Origin: Pseudomonas sp. sp1636
Lineage (GTDB): Bacteria > Pseudomonadota > Gammaproteobacteria > Pseudomonadales > Pseudomonadaceae
Assembly: GCF_030376615.1 (NCBI RefSeq)
Contig: NZ_JARRAB010000004.1
Location: 186,001 to 250,000 of the forward strand
Reading direction: 5' to 3'
DNA length: 64,000 nt
The notes under the pieces are model-generated. The model was not told the origin of the DNA. It saw nothing but the letters and a program-made list of their open reading frames with translations, and did not search any database. Positions 10,672 to 23,103 of the stretch are shown here, piece after piece (within the stretch, counting starts at the first letter, position 1; each line of letters starts with the position of its first letter). A program made the position numbers and the translations under genes.

Positions 10672-11289
10672 ATGACCGACACCTTTAAACCCGGCCCGGA
10701 TGCGGTGCAAATTATCGAGCGCGAAGCCTGCTTTCGCGGGTTTTATAGCCTCGACCGCCTGCGCCTGCGCCATCTGCAGTTTTCCGGCGCAATGGGCCCG
10801 ACGCTCAGCCGCGAGCTGTTTATCCGCCACGATGCCGTCTGCGTGCTGCCCTATGACCCGCAGCGCGACGAAGTGGTATTGATCGAGCAGTTTCGCGTTG
10901 GCGCCATGGGCAAATGCGCCAACCCCTGGCTGCTGGAGTTGGTCGCCGGCTTGATCGATACCGACGAGCAGCCGGAGCAGGTGGCGCTGCGTGAGGCGGT
11001 GGAGGAGGCCAACCTGGTTCTGACCTCGCTGTGGCCGATCAGCGAATATTTTCCATCGTCCGGTGGCTCGGACGAGCGGGTGCACCTGTACCTCGGGCGC
11101 TGTAGCAGTCAGGGCGCCGGGGGCGTGCATGGTCTGGCCGAGGAGGGTGAGGACATCCGGGTGCATGTCCTGCCGCTGGAGGATGCCCTGGACGCGGTCA
11201 AGGACGGACGGATCAACAATGCGGCGAGCATCATCGCCTTGCAATGGCTGGCGCTGAACCGCGCCGAGGTTAGGGGGTTATGGTCGTGA
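10672..11289 (+). CDS. nudF: ADP-ribose pyrophosphatase, Nudix hydrolase
   Basis: A 205-residue Nudix hydrolase predicted to cleave ADP-ribose to AMP and ribose-5-phosphate. The Nudix box lies at residues 93-115 (GLIDTDE, seven residues, then REAVEEANL). The catalytic REXXEE core is intact but the glycine near the end of the box is Asn114. The SSGGSDERVHLYLG segment after the box is typical of ADP-ribose pyrophosphatases. I prefer the ATG at 10672; a TTG five codons upstream is possible. It overlaps the DUF1249 gene by ten bases, and cpdA is next, as in the E. coli nudF-yqiB-cpdA-yqiA-parE order. Confidence 0.93.
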   Translation: MTDTFKPGPDAVQIIEREACFRGFYSLDRLRLRHLQFSGAMGPTLSRELFIRHDAVCVLPYDPQRDEVVLIEQFRVGAMGKCANPWLLELVAGLIDTDEQPEQVALREAVEEANLVLTSLWPISEYFPSSGGSDERVHLYLGRCSSQGAGGVHGLAEEGEDIRVHVLPLEDALDAVKDGRINNAASIIALQWLALNRAEVRGLWS

Positions 11290-11732
11290 ACCTGCTGCGT
11301 GACCGTTATCGGGTTGACTTGATCGAGCTGCAGGCGGCCTGTGAAGCCAACTATGCACGCTTGATGCGCCTGCTGCCGGACATGCGCGAGGCGTCATGTG
11401 CGCGGCGGGTGGCCCTGAGTCAGGGCGAGCACCTGCTCGGCGTGCTGACCCTGGAGGTGCTGGAAACCTGTCCCTATACCTCGACCGTGCGGGCGCACCA
11501 GGAGCACAGTCTGCCCTGGTTGCCGGTGCCGCAACTGGAAGTGCGGGTGTACCACGATGCGCGCATGGCCGAGGTGATCGGCGCCCAGAACGCGCGGCGT
11601 TTTCGCAGCATCTACCCTTACCCGAATGCCGCCATGCATCAGCCGGATGAAAAATCCCAGCTCAATCTGTTCCTCGGCGAATGGCTGAGCCATTGCCTGG
11701 CCTGTGGCCATGAGCTGGAACCGGTGGTTTAA
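11280..11732 (+). CDS. DUF1249 family protein (YqiB-like)
   Basis: A 150-residue cytoplasmic protein of unknown function. It matches the YqiB/DUF1249 family by length and by the segments YARLMRLLPDMR, LEVRVYHDARMAEV and YPYPNAAMHQPDEKSQLNLFLGEWL. It overlaps the end of nudF by ten bases and sits upstream of cpdA, the position conserved from enterics to Pseudomonas, which suggests a link to nucleotide or cAMP metabolism without defining it. GTG codons at 11283 and 11286 are alternative starts. Confidence 0.88.
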   Translation: MVVNLLRDRYRVDLIELQAACEANYARLMRLLPDMREASCARRVALSQGEHLLGVLTLEVLETCPYTSTVRAHQEHSLPWLPVPQLEVRVYHDARMAEVIGAQNARRFRSIYPYPNAAMHQPDEKSQLNLFLGEWLSHCLACGHELEPVV

Positions 11733-11863
11733 GGGCTGCTGCGCAATAACCTACTCCCGTCCTGGGACTTCAACCGGTTTTCTGTGATCCATGCCCGCTT
11801 CGCGGGTTTACCTCTGCCGGGACTACCCAGCATAATCCATGCATTCCGCCCAAGGAGACGGCC

Positions 11864-12679
11864 TTGCCGAGCGCGCCCAATTCTGCTGCTGATTCCCCGG
11901 TTCTGCTGGTGCAGTTGTCCGACAGCCATCTATTTGCCGAAGCGGCCGGTAAACTGCTGGGCATGGATACCCAGGACAGCCTGCAACAAGTGCTCGACCG
12001 GGTGCTGCAAGAGCAGCCGCAGATCGACTTGATGCTCGCCACTGGCGACCTCTCGCAAGACGGTAGTCAGGCCTCTTATGAGCGTTTCCGGCAGATGACC
12101 GCGGCGCTTGCGGCGCCTGCGCGCTGGTTTCCCGGCAACCATGACGACGTCCCGGCCATGCAGGCCGCCTGCGCCGATAGCGATCTGCTGGAGCCGGTGA
12201 TCGACCTGGGCAATTGGCGCATCATTCTGCTCGACTCGTCGATTCCCGGTGCGGTGCCGGGCTATCTTGACCAGCAACAGCTGGCCCTGCTGGAACGCGC
12301 ACTCGGCGAAGCGCCGGAACGCCATCACCTGATTTGCCTGCACCATCACCCGGTGTCCATCGGTTGCCGCTGGATGGAGCCCATCGGCCTGCGCAACCCC
12401 GAGGCGCTATTCGCCGTGCTGGAGCGCTTCAGTCAGGTGCGCGCGCTGCTCTGGGGGCATATCCACCAGGAGTTCGATCGTCAGCGTGAGGCTGTGCGGC
12501 TGCTGGCCTCACCGTCCACCTGCGTGCAATTCGCTCCGGGCAGCGAAGAATTCCAGGTCGACACCACGGCGCCCGGCTACCGCTGGCTGCGTCTGTACGC
12601 CGACGGGCGGCTGGATACCGGGGTGTCGCGGGTCACCGGGATCGAGTTCGAGGTGGATTACACGGTGAAAGGTTATTAG
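11864..12679 (+). CDS. cpdA: 3',5'-cyclic-AMP phosphodiesterase
   Basis: Hydrolyses cAMP to 5'-AMP and so limits Vfr/CRP signalling. The 271-residue class III metallophosphoesterase shows all metal-ligand blocks: Asp20 and His22 (LSDSHL), Asp62 (ATGD), Asn92-His93-Asp94 (GNHD), LHHHP near residue 165 and GHIH near residue 200. The start is a TTG at 11864, eight bases after AAGGAG, with no ATG in a sensible position. A CATAAT -10-like box at 11829-11834 suggests its own promoter in the 131-base gap after the DUF1249 gene. Vfr is known to activate cpdA in P. aeruginosa; I could not identify a convincing Vfr site here. Confidence 0.95.
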   Translation: MPSAPNSAADSPVLLVQLSDSHLFAEAAGKLLGMDTQDSLQQVLDRVLQEQPQIDLMLATGDLSQDGSQASYERFRQMTAALAAPARWFPGNHDDVPAMQAACADSDLLEPVIDLGNWRIILLDSSIPGAVPGYLDQQQLALLERALGEAPERHHLICLHHHPVSIGCRWMEPIGLRNPEALFAVLERFSQVRALLWGHIHQEFDRQREAVRLLASPSTCVQFAPGSEEFQVDTTAPGYRWLRLYADGRLDTGVSRVTGIEFEVDYTVKGY

Positions 12680-12769
12680 CCGCTGCACGCTCCAAGCATG
12701 GGCTGGAGCGGCATGCGTACCTCCTTGCAGCTTGCAGCCTGATGCTTGGCACTAGTAGCCTCCCGCTCC

Positions 12770-13378
12770 ATGACTGCATCTATTCTCTATCTCCACGGCC
12801 TCAACAGCTCGCCTGCTTCGCTCAAGGCCAGCCAGCTGTCGCGCGCCATGGCGCGTCTTGGGTTGGCCGCGCAGCTGCGGGTGCCGGCCCTGGATCATCA
12901 TCCGCGCCGGGCGATTGCCCAGCTTGAGGCCTTGATCGCCGAACTCGGCCGGCCTGTGCTGGTCGGCAGCTCCCTGGGCGGCTACTATGCGACCCACCTG
13001 GCCGAGCGCCATGGCTTGCGCGCGCTGTTGATCAATCCGGCAGTGCGTCCGCATCTGCGTTTCGATGGTTACCTGGGCCCGCAACTCAACTTCTACAGTG
13101 GTGAAACCTGGGAGCTGACGGCCGATCATGTGCGGGCCCTGGCCGAGCTGGAGGTGCCGCCTCCGCACGATCCCGCGCGTTATCAGGTATGGTTGCAGAC
13201 CGCCGACGAAACCCTCGATTACCGTCATGCCCAGGCCTACTACCGCGCCTGTGCGCTGCGCATTCAGGCCGGCGGCGAGCATGGTTTTCAGGGTTTTGCC
13301 GCACGCTTGCCGATGCTCTTTGCCTTCGCCGGTATGGCGGCCCAGCTGTGGCGCGATACCGACTTTTCCGACCTTTAA
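12770..13378 (+). CDS. yqiA: YqiA/YcfP-family alpha/beta-hydrolase esterase
   Basis: A 202-residue alpha/beta hydrolase. The oxyanion segment LYLHGLNSSP is at residues 6-15, the nucleophile elbow GSSLGG places catalytic Ser68, and GGEHGF near residue 170 supplies the histidine. E. coli YqiA cleaves short acyl esters; the physiological substrate is unknown. The ATG at 12770 has a poor ribosome site, so expression may depend on coupling or a leader. The 90-base gap after cpdA contains a hairpin (CGCTCCA/TGGAGCG, 12688-12710) without a T tract. It lies just upstream of the fold-back and parE. Confidence 0.88.
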   Translation: MTASILYLHGLNSSPASLKASQLSRAMARLGLAAQLRVPALDHHPRRAIAQLEALIAELGRPVLVGSSLGGYYATHLAERHGLRALLINPAVRPHLRFDGYLGPQLNFYSGETWELTADHVRALAELEVPPPHDPARYQVWLQTADETLDYRHAQAYYRACALRIQAGGEHGFQGFAARLPMLFAFAGMAAQLWRDTDFSDL

Positions 13379-13404
13379 TCACAACCAGAGACCCCATGGC
13401 CCAC

Positions 13405-15466
<2,062 letters not shown>

Positions 15467-15467
<1 letters not shown>

Positions 15468-16450
15468 TGCGGCGACTGGCTGTCGTCCTGTTGCTGGCCG
15501 TCGCTCCGGCGCTGGCCGAGACCCGGGCCTTGGAAGAGCTGGTGTTGCTCAGCGAGCACCCGATCGACGGCATCGCCGCCGGCAACCTGTCGGGGCTGGC
15601 CTGGTGCGGCGAGGCGCTGTGGGCGGTGTCGGATCGCGAGGATGACCGGCTGTATCGGCTGGCCGCCGGCGACGCTGTCTGGCAGGCCGAGGCCGAATAC
15701 TTCGTCGCGCCGCCTCCGCCCTCGACCCAGTTGCCCTGGGGCATGCGCATGCGTACCTGGGTCAGCGGCCTGGTACGGGGCGGTGCCCTGGATTTCGAAG
15801 ACTTGTCCTGCGATGCCATCGGCAATCGCTACCTGGTCAGCGAGGCGCGCGCCGCCGTGTTGCAGATTCCTCCTGCCGGGACGCCGCAGTGGCTGGCGCT
15901 GCCCGCTGGCCTGGTGCGCCAGGCGCGTGCCAGCAGCATGCTCTGGCACTTCAATGCGCTACTCGAGGGGGTGGCGGTCGACCCCGCCGGCGAGCGCCTG
16001 TGGTTGGCGGCCGAACGCCAGCGCCGCGGTCTGCTGGTGCTGCACAAGCGCGGTTCTAGTTGGCGCTGCAGCGCTGGTTGTGTGCTGATGAGCGAAGGCG
16101 GTGACGAGCCATCACCGCCGCAGTTGGGCCACGAGGCGCAACCCCGGGACTTTTCCGCCGTGGTGTTGCACAAGGAGAAACTCTTCACCCTCGAGCGCCA
16201 GGCCCATCGCATCTGTCGGCGCAAGCTGAGCGATGGCGAGGTCGAGCGCTGCTGGTCGTTCGCCAGCGAAGCCTTGACCGATGCCCGACGTTACCCGTCG
16301 CCCTATGGCTTGGCCGAGGCGCTGTGGATCGATGAACAGGGGGCCTGGATCGGTAGCGACAATGGCCGGCACAGCCGGGCCGATGGCGAGCAGCGGCCGG
16401 TTGTCTGGCGTTTCGCCGCGCCCAAGGGCGGTTGGGGAGGTAGCCGGTGA
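15467..16450 (+). CDS. exported esterase-like phytase-fold protein
   Basis: A 327-residue predicted periplasmic protein. The signal peptide ends at ALA|ET after about residue 17. The body has beta-propeller-like repeats typical of the esterase-like activity of phytase family: LSGLAWCGEALWAVSDREDDRLYRL, FEDLSCDAIGNRYLVSEA, LEGVAVDPAGERLWLAAERQRRGLLVL. A Cys pair (Cys201 and Cys206, in WRCSAGC) could form a disulfide. The ATG overlaps the parE stop by one base, so it is translationally coupled. The position equals PA4966 by recollection. Activity is unproven in this context. Confidence 0.85.
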
Positions 16451-16974
16451 GCACGCAAACTACGGGGCGGCGGGCCGGCCGGGTGATGCTGGTGCTGGCC
16501 TGGGGCGCCGCGTTGCTGCTGGCCACGCACTTCTTCGGCAAATGGGAGGAGCGGCGCAATAACCCCAACCAGGCGCCGCAATCGGTGCAGGGCGATGGCT
16601 ATATCGAGGTGCGCCTGCTCAGCAGCCGTGGCGGCCATTACCTGCTGAGCGGCCAGATCAACGGCGCCAGCGTGACCCTGCTGCTCGATACCGGCGCCAC
16701 CGCCGTCGCCGTGCCCGCGGCCCTGGCCGAACGCCTCGGTCTTACGCGCGGTGCGCCGGTGCAGATCCGTACCGCCAATGGCACCGTGGTCGGCTACCGT
16801 ACCCGGCTGGCCAGCCTGCAACTCGGCGAGATCCAGTTGCGCGACGTCGCCGCCCTGATCACCCCGGGCATGGACGGCGACGAGGTGCTGCTCGGCATGA
16901 GCGCCCTGAAACAACTCGAATTTACCCAGCGCGACGGCACCCTGGTGCTGCGCCAGACCACTTCGCTTGACTAA
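16447..16974 (+). CDS. retropepsin-like aspartic protease, membrane-anchored
   Basis: A 175-residue protein with one N-terminal transmembrane helix (about residues 12-28) and a clan AA aspartic protease domain. The catalytic motif LLLDTGAT lies near residue 80, and a second conserved segment [20 protein letters not shown] matches the TIGR02281 family. It would work as a dimer in the periplasm. It starts with GTG at 16447 and overlaps the preceding stop by four bases (GTGA). It lies between parE and parC as PA4965 does. Substrate unknown. Confidence 0.87.
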   Translation: MSTQTTGRRAGRVMLVLAWGAALLLATHFFGKWEERRNNPNQAPQSVQGDGYIEVRLLSSRGGHYLLSGQINGASVTLLLDTGATAVAVPAALAERLGLTRGAPVQIRTANGTVVGYRTRLASLQLGEIQLRDVAALITPGMDGDEVLLGMSALKQLEFTQRDGTLVLRQTTSLD

Positions 16975-16996
16975 ATTTTCTTACCATGAGGCACGC

Positions 16997-19255
<2,259 letters not shown>

Positions 19256-19270
19256 CGGGCGGAGGTCTGG

Positions 19271-20401
19271 ATGGTTGGGGGCGGGCAGGGCGCTGGCTTG
19301 CACTGGTTGGTAGCGGATGGCCAACCGGTACGCCTGCGGGTGGACGGCGCCTGGCTGCTGCAGGCGCCCAAGCCCGACCTCGAGGCCGTCTGGTACAGCC
19401 AGCGGCAATTGCCCGCGCAGGTGCAGGTGGAGGTTGCCGTGGCCGCCTGGGACAGTAGCCTGTTGGCGCTGCTGCGCCGTCTGCAGCGCTTGGCCGTGGC
19501 GCAGGAGGTGGCGCTGCACTGGCAAGGCCTGCCCGAGGGCGTCGAACGGCTGTTGCAGATGGCCGCCAAGCCGTCTACCCAGGCCCAGGAGGAGCCGGCG
19601 CCCGACTATGGGGCGGTGTCCCGCCTGGGCCTGCTGCTGCTTGGCGTGCAGGCCAGTGTCGGCCAGGCCTGTCGTTTCCTCGGCGAGGTGGTGTTGGCTC
19701 TGGGGCGCCAGCTGCGCGGCCGCGGACGGATGCGCCGGGGCGATTTCTGGTTGGCCCTGCAGCAGTGCGGGCCGGGCGCGCTGCCGATAGTGGCGCTGAT
19801 TGCCATTCTGGTCGGCCTGATCCTGGCGTTCGTCGGCGCCGCCCAGTTGGAGGCCTTCGGTGCCCAGCTGTACATCGCCAATATGGTGGCCATCGGCATG
19901 ACCCGCGAGATGGGCGCGTTGATGACCGCGGTGATCATGGCCGGGCGCACCGGTGCGGCCTACGCGGCGGAACTGGGCAGCATGCAGGCCAACGAGGAAA
20001 TCGATGCGTTGAAGACCTTCGGTTTTCCGCCGTTGGAGTTCCTGGTGCTGCCGCGGTTGCTGGCGCTGCTGGTGAGCATGCCGCTGCTCTGCGTGTTCGC
20101 CGATGCGCTCGGCATTCTCGGCGGTTTCATCATCGGCTCCGGCCTGTTCGATATTTCTGCACAGCTTTACCTCAAGCAGAGTCTGGAGATGCTCAGCCTC
20201 AGCGATTTCCTGGTGGGGATCGGCAAGAGCCTGGTGTTCGCCGTGCTGATCGGCCTGATCGGCTGTCACTACGGCCTGGCCTGCGGGCGCAATGCCCAGG
20301 CCGTGGGGCAGGCCACCACCCGGGCGGTGGTCAGCATCATAGTGGCGCTGGTGGTCAGCGATGCACTGATCACCCTGATCTGCACCCGGTTGGGGGTCTG
20401 A
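19271..20401 (+). CDS. MlaE-family ABC permease with N-terminal STAS-like domain
   Basis: Inner-membrane permease of an MCE-type phospholipid transporter, 376 residues. Residues 1 to about 105 are soluble and resemble a STAS domain (in the Mla system the STAS protein MlaB is separate). Residues about 155-376 form the MlaE/DUF140 membrane domain with the signatures MTREMGALMTAVIMAGRTGA and LGSMQANEEIDALKTFG. The ATG at 19271 follows GGAGG and lies 15 bases after parC. The next gene starts one base after its stop. Homologous to PA3211 by recollection. Confidence 0.92.
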   Translation: MVGGGQGAGLHWLVADGQPVRLRVDGAWLLQAPKPDLEAVWYSQRQLPAQVQVEVAVAAWDSSLLALLRRLQRLAVAQEVALHWQGLPEGVERLLQMAAKPSTQAQEEPAPDYGAVSRLGLLLLGVQASVGQACRFLGEVVLALGRQLRGRGRMRRGDFWLALQQCGPGALPIVALIAILVGLILAFVGAAQLEAFGAQLYIANMVAIGMTREMGALMTAVIMAGRTGAAYAAELGSMQANEEIDALKTFGFPPLEFLVLPRLLALLVSMPLLCVFADALGILGGFIIGSGLFDISAQLYLKQSLEMLSLSDFLVGIGKSLVFAVLIGLIGCHYGLACGRNAQAVGQATTRAVVSIIVALVVSDALITLICTRLGV

Positions 20402-20402
20402 G

Positions 20403-21173
20403 ATGAGCGATGCGCTGTTGGTCGCCGAGGGCCTGAGTGCCGGCTACGGCAGCCTGGTGATCCAACGCGAGCTGAATTTTGCCATCCGCCGTGGCGAGGT
20501 GTTCGTCATCATGGGTGCCAGTGGTTGCGGTAAAAGCACCCTGTTGCGTCATTTGATCGGCCTGCAGGCGCCGCTGGCCGGACGGGTGCTGTTCAATGGC
20601 GAGGATTTCTGGGCCCGTGACGAGGACAGCCGCGGCGCCTTGCAGCAGCATTTTGGCGTGCTCTACCAGAATGCCGCCTTGTGGGGCTCGATGACCCTGC
20701 GCGAGAATATCTGCCTGCCGCTGGCGGCCTACCGCCGGCATCTGCAACCGGCCGAGTTGGTCGAGCTGGCGGCGTTGAAGCTGGCCTTGGTCGGCCTGGC
20801 CGGCTGCGACGAGCTGTATCCGGCCCAGCTCTCCGGCGGCATGCGCAAGCGCGCCGCCCTGGCCAGGGCGCTGGCGCTCGACCCGCAGGTGTTGTTCTTC
20901 GATGAGCCCTCGGCCGGCCTCGATCCGATCAGTTCGCAATCCCTCGACGCATTGATCCTGCAATTGCGTGATAGCCTGGGCTCGAGCATCGTGCTGGTGA
21001 CCCATGAGCTGCCGAGCATTCAGGCGGTGGCCGACAGGTGTCTGTTCCTCGACAACCAGACCCATACCCAGATTGCCCTGGGCAGTCTGCAGGAGTTGCT
21101 GGCCGATGGGCCGGAGCAGGTGCAGCGCTTTCTACGCCGGGGCGCAGCGGCTCGTACAATGGAGGCGTCATGA
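20403..21173 (+). CDS. MlaF-like ABC transporter ATPase
   Basis: A 256-residue ATP-binding subunit. Walker A GASGCGKST is at residues 38-46, the ABC signature LSGGMRKR follows, Walker B is VLFFDEP and the switch histidine lies in VLVTHELPS. It powers the permease encoded immediately upstream and is translationally coupled to the MCE gene downstream (ATGA overlap at 21170). The system is expected to move phospholipids or other hydrophobic molecules between inner and outer membranes; the direction is not readable. Confidence 0.93.
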   Translation: MSDALLVAEGLSAGYGSLVIQRELNFAIRRGEVFVIMGASGCGKSTLLRHLIGLQAPLAGRVLFNGEDFWARDEDSRGALQQHFGVLYQNAALWGSMTLRENICLPLAAYRRHLQPAELVELAALKLALVGLAGCDELYPAQLSGGMRKRAALARALALDPQVLFFDEPSAGLDPISSQSLDALILQLRDSLGSSIVLVTHELPSIQAVADRCLFLDNQTHTQIALGSLQELLADGPEQVQRFLRRGAAARTMEAS

Positions 21174-22123
21174 GCGAAGCGCGCAAACCCTTTATGATCG
21201 GCGCCTTTCTGCTCGGCGGCCTAGCCCTGCTGGCCGCGGGGCTGCTGTTGCTGTCGCGTGACAGTTGGTTCAGCCAGCCCAGCGAGTATGTGGTGTATTT
21301 TACCGGCGCCCTGGACGGTCTGGATGTGGGCGCCGATGTCACCTACCGTGGGGTCAAGGTCGGCATGGTGCGCGAGATTCGCCTGTCCTACGACCCTGAA
21401 CTCAAGGATGTGGTGATGCCGGTGGTGCTGCGCATCAATTCTCCAGAGCAGCAGCAGGCCAGCTCTCACGGTTTCGATCAGGTCATCGGGCAACTGGTCG
21501 AGCGTGGTCTGCGTGCCCAGCTGCAGACGCCCAGCCTGCTGACCGGCAAGGCGATAGTCGCGTTGGATCTGTTCCCGGAGCAGGCCGGCTATGTGCGCAC
21601 GCCGCACGAGCTGGATCTGCCGAGCATTCCCAGTGTGCCGTCGCGGATCGACGAGGTTGCCGATGTGTTGCGCGAGCTGGCGGGCAGCCTGCGCGAATTG
21701 CCGTTGCAGGAGATGGCCGTGGCGGCCACGCAGACCCTGCAATCCCTGGAGAAACTGACCAGCTCTGCGGAACTGCAGCAGGGTCTGGTGAGCATGAGTC
21801 AGTTGCTGGTCAAGCTCGATCGCTTGAGTGGGCGGCTGGAGCAACAACTGCCGGCGATCATGGATAATGTCCAGCAAAGCAGCGTTGACCTGCATGGCGC
21901 GGTGGGCGAAATTCGCCGCGCGGCGCAAAATGCCGCACAGGCGTTACAGCAGGTTAATCAGCTGGCGGCTGACAGTCGTCGCAGTCTCGGCCCGGAATCC
22001 GAGGTACAGTACGAAGCATTGCGTGCCCTGCAGGAACTCAGTCAGGCTGGAAAAGCCCTGCAGCGCACCATGGAAGGGCTCGACCAGCAGCCTCAATCGC
22101 TCATATTTGGCAAATCAAGGTAA
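21170..22123 (+). CDS. MCE-domain (MlaD/PqiB-like) periplasmic lipid-binding protein
   Basis: A 317-residue protein with one N-terminal membrane helix (about residues 9-28), an MCE domain (about 40-115, VYFTGALDGLDVGADVTYRGVKVG), and a long helical C-terminal region rich in Gln and Leu with heptad character, as in MCE proteins that form periplasm-spanning bridges. The ATG at 21170 follows a perfect GGAGG and overlaps the ATPase stop. The open frame extends 44 codons upstream into the ATPase gene but has no signal there. Confidence 0.92.
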   Translation: MSEARKPFMIGAFLLGGLALLAAGLLLLSRDSWFSQPSEYVVYFTGALDGLDVGADVTYRGVKVGMVREIRLSYDPELKDVVMPVVLRINSPEQQQASSHGFDQVIGQLVERGLRAQLQTPSLLTGKAIVALDLFPEQAGYVRTPHELDLPSIPSVPSRIDEVADVLRELAGSLRELPLQEMAVAATQTLQSLEKLTSSAELQQGLVSMSQLLVKLDRLSGRLEQQLPAIMDNVQQSSVDLHGAVGEIRRAAQNAAQALQQVNQLAADSRRSLGPESEVQYEALRALQELSQAGKALQRTMEGLDQQPQSLIFGKSR

Positions 22124-22130
22124 TGTTTTG

Positions 22131-22835
22131 ATGAGACCGTTGCACTTCTCACCGCCGCTGTTGCTGCTTCTCGCGGCGCTTACCCTGCCCGGCTGTGCCG
22201 TGCTGCAACCGCCGGCGCAGTTCTACCAACTCGAGCAGGGCCGTCCGGAACTGCCGCAGGACGATAAAGGGCCGGCACTGCTGCTCGGCCCGCTGAAGCT
22301 GGCGGACTATCTGCAACGCGAGAACCTGGTGCAGCGCGAGCTCGATGACAGCCTCTCGCTCAGCCAGAAGACCCGCTGGGCCGGTAGCTTGCAGGACGAT
22401 GTCGGCCAATTGCTGTTGCGCCAACTGGCTGGACAGCTGGATACCAGCCGCGTCGCGCTGTACCCGGATCGCGTTGGGTTCTCCAGCCAGGTTCAGGTTG
22501 TGCTGAGCATCAGTCGGCTGGACTCGGGGGTGCAGCAGCCGGCGGTGCTCGAAGCGCAATGGCGCTTGCTGGATTCCGCCGGGGTGCAGCGTGGCAGCCG
22601 GATCGTCCGCCTGCAGGCCGCACACATGGGCACGGTGATCGACCAGGTGCGCGCCCAGAGCGACCTGCTCCGGCAGTTGGCTGACGAGTTGGCCGGCGCG
22701 ATCAAGGCCATGCCGGTCGCCGAAACAGTCGCGCCGCGCAAACCGGCGGCTGCCGCACCGGCCAAGCCTGCGGTAAAGAGTTCGCCGGCGCCGCTGATCG
22801 AGCCGGCCACGCAAACGGAAGTGTTCCGCTTCTAA
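22131..22835 (+). CDS. PqiC-like ABC transport auxiliary lipoprotein (DUF330)
   Basis: A 234-residue outer-membrane lipoprotein. The signal ends in lipobox LPGC with acylated Cys22. The body matches the PqiC/DUF330 fold: FYQLEQG, LGPLKLADYLQRENLV, DDVGQLLLRQLAGQL and LEAQWRLLDSAG. In Pqi and related systems this lipoprotein receives the MCE tube at the outer membrane. A Pro/Ala-rich tail follows about residue 200. The start at 22131 is seven bases after the MCE stop and is the only one that opens the signal peptide. It completes the four-gene operon. Confidence 0.9.
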   Translation: MRPLHFSPPLLLLLAALTLPGCAVLQPPAQFYQLEQGRPELPQDDKGPALLLGPLKLADYLQRENLVQRELDDSLSLSQKTRWAGSLQDDVGQLLLRQLAGQLDTSRVALYPDRVGFSSQVQVVLSISRLDSGVQQPAVLEAQWRLLDSAGVQRGSRIVRLQAAHMGTVIDQVRAQSDLLRQLADELAGAIKAMPVAETVAPRKPAAAAPAKPAVKSSPAPLIEPATQTEVFRF

Positions 22836-23103
22836 GCGTGTGCCGCCGGTCGGATTCGCGTGGCGAGGCCCGGCCGGCTATCAGTTCTCAGAGGCTGTGA
22901 AAATATCGAACGCAACGCCGCAGCGGGTGTTTTGGCGATCCGTAGGCGGTATATGGATTCCTCCGCAGGCGGTGCGGCGTGGTTGATCGCCGCGGCACCT
23001 ATCCTGGCGGGTTGTCGCTGCGCTCCGGGCGGAACACTGCCCGAGCCGCCCCGGGCCTGGGCGGGCTGTGGAGCCTGAGGCGGTCGCAGCAGGCGAGGTT
23101 TTC
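22836..23103. other. 268-base intergenic region with no recognised gene
   Basis: It lies between the convergent lipoprotein and AhpA-like genes. The short open frames here lack ribosome sites and family signatures. GC-rich self-complementary stretches (around 22955-23060) suggest degraded intergenic repeats, but I cannot define a unit. Confidence 0.5.

Noticed and set aside
12688..12710. Terminator between cpdA and yqiA
   Set aside because: The hairpin has a 7-bp stem but no following T tract, so it is mentioned only as a hairpin.
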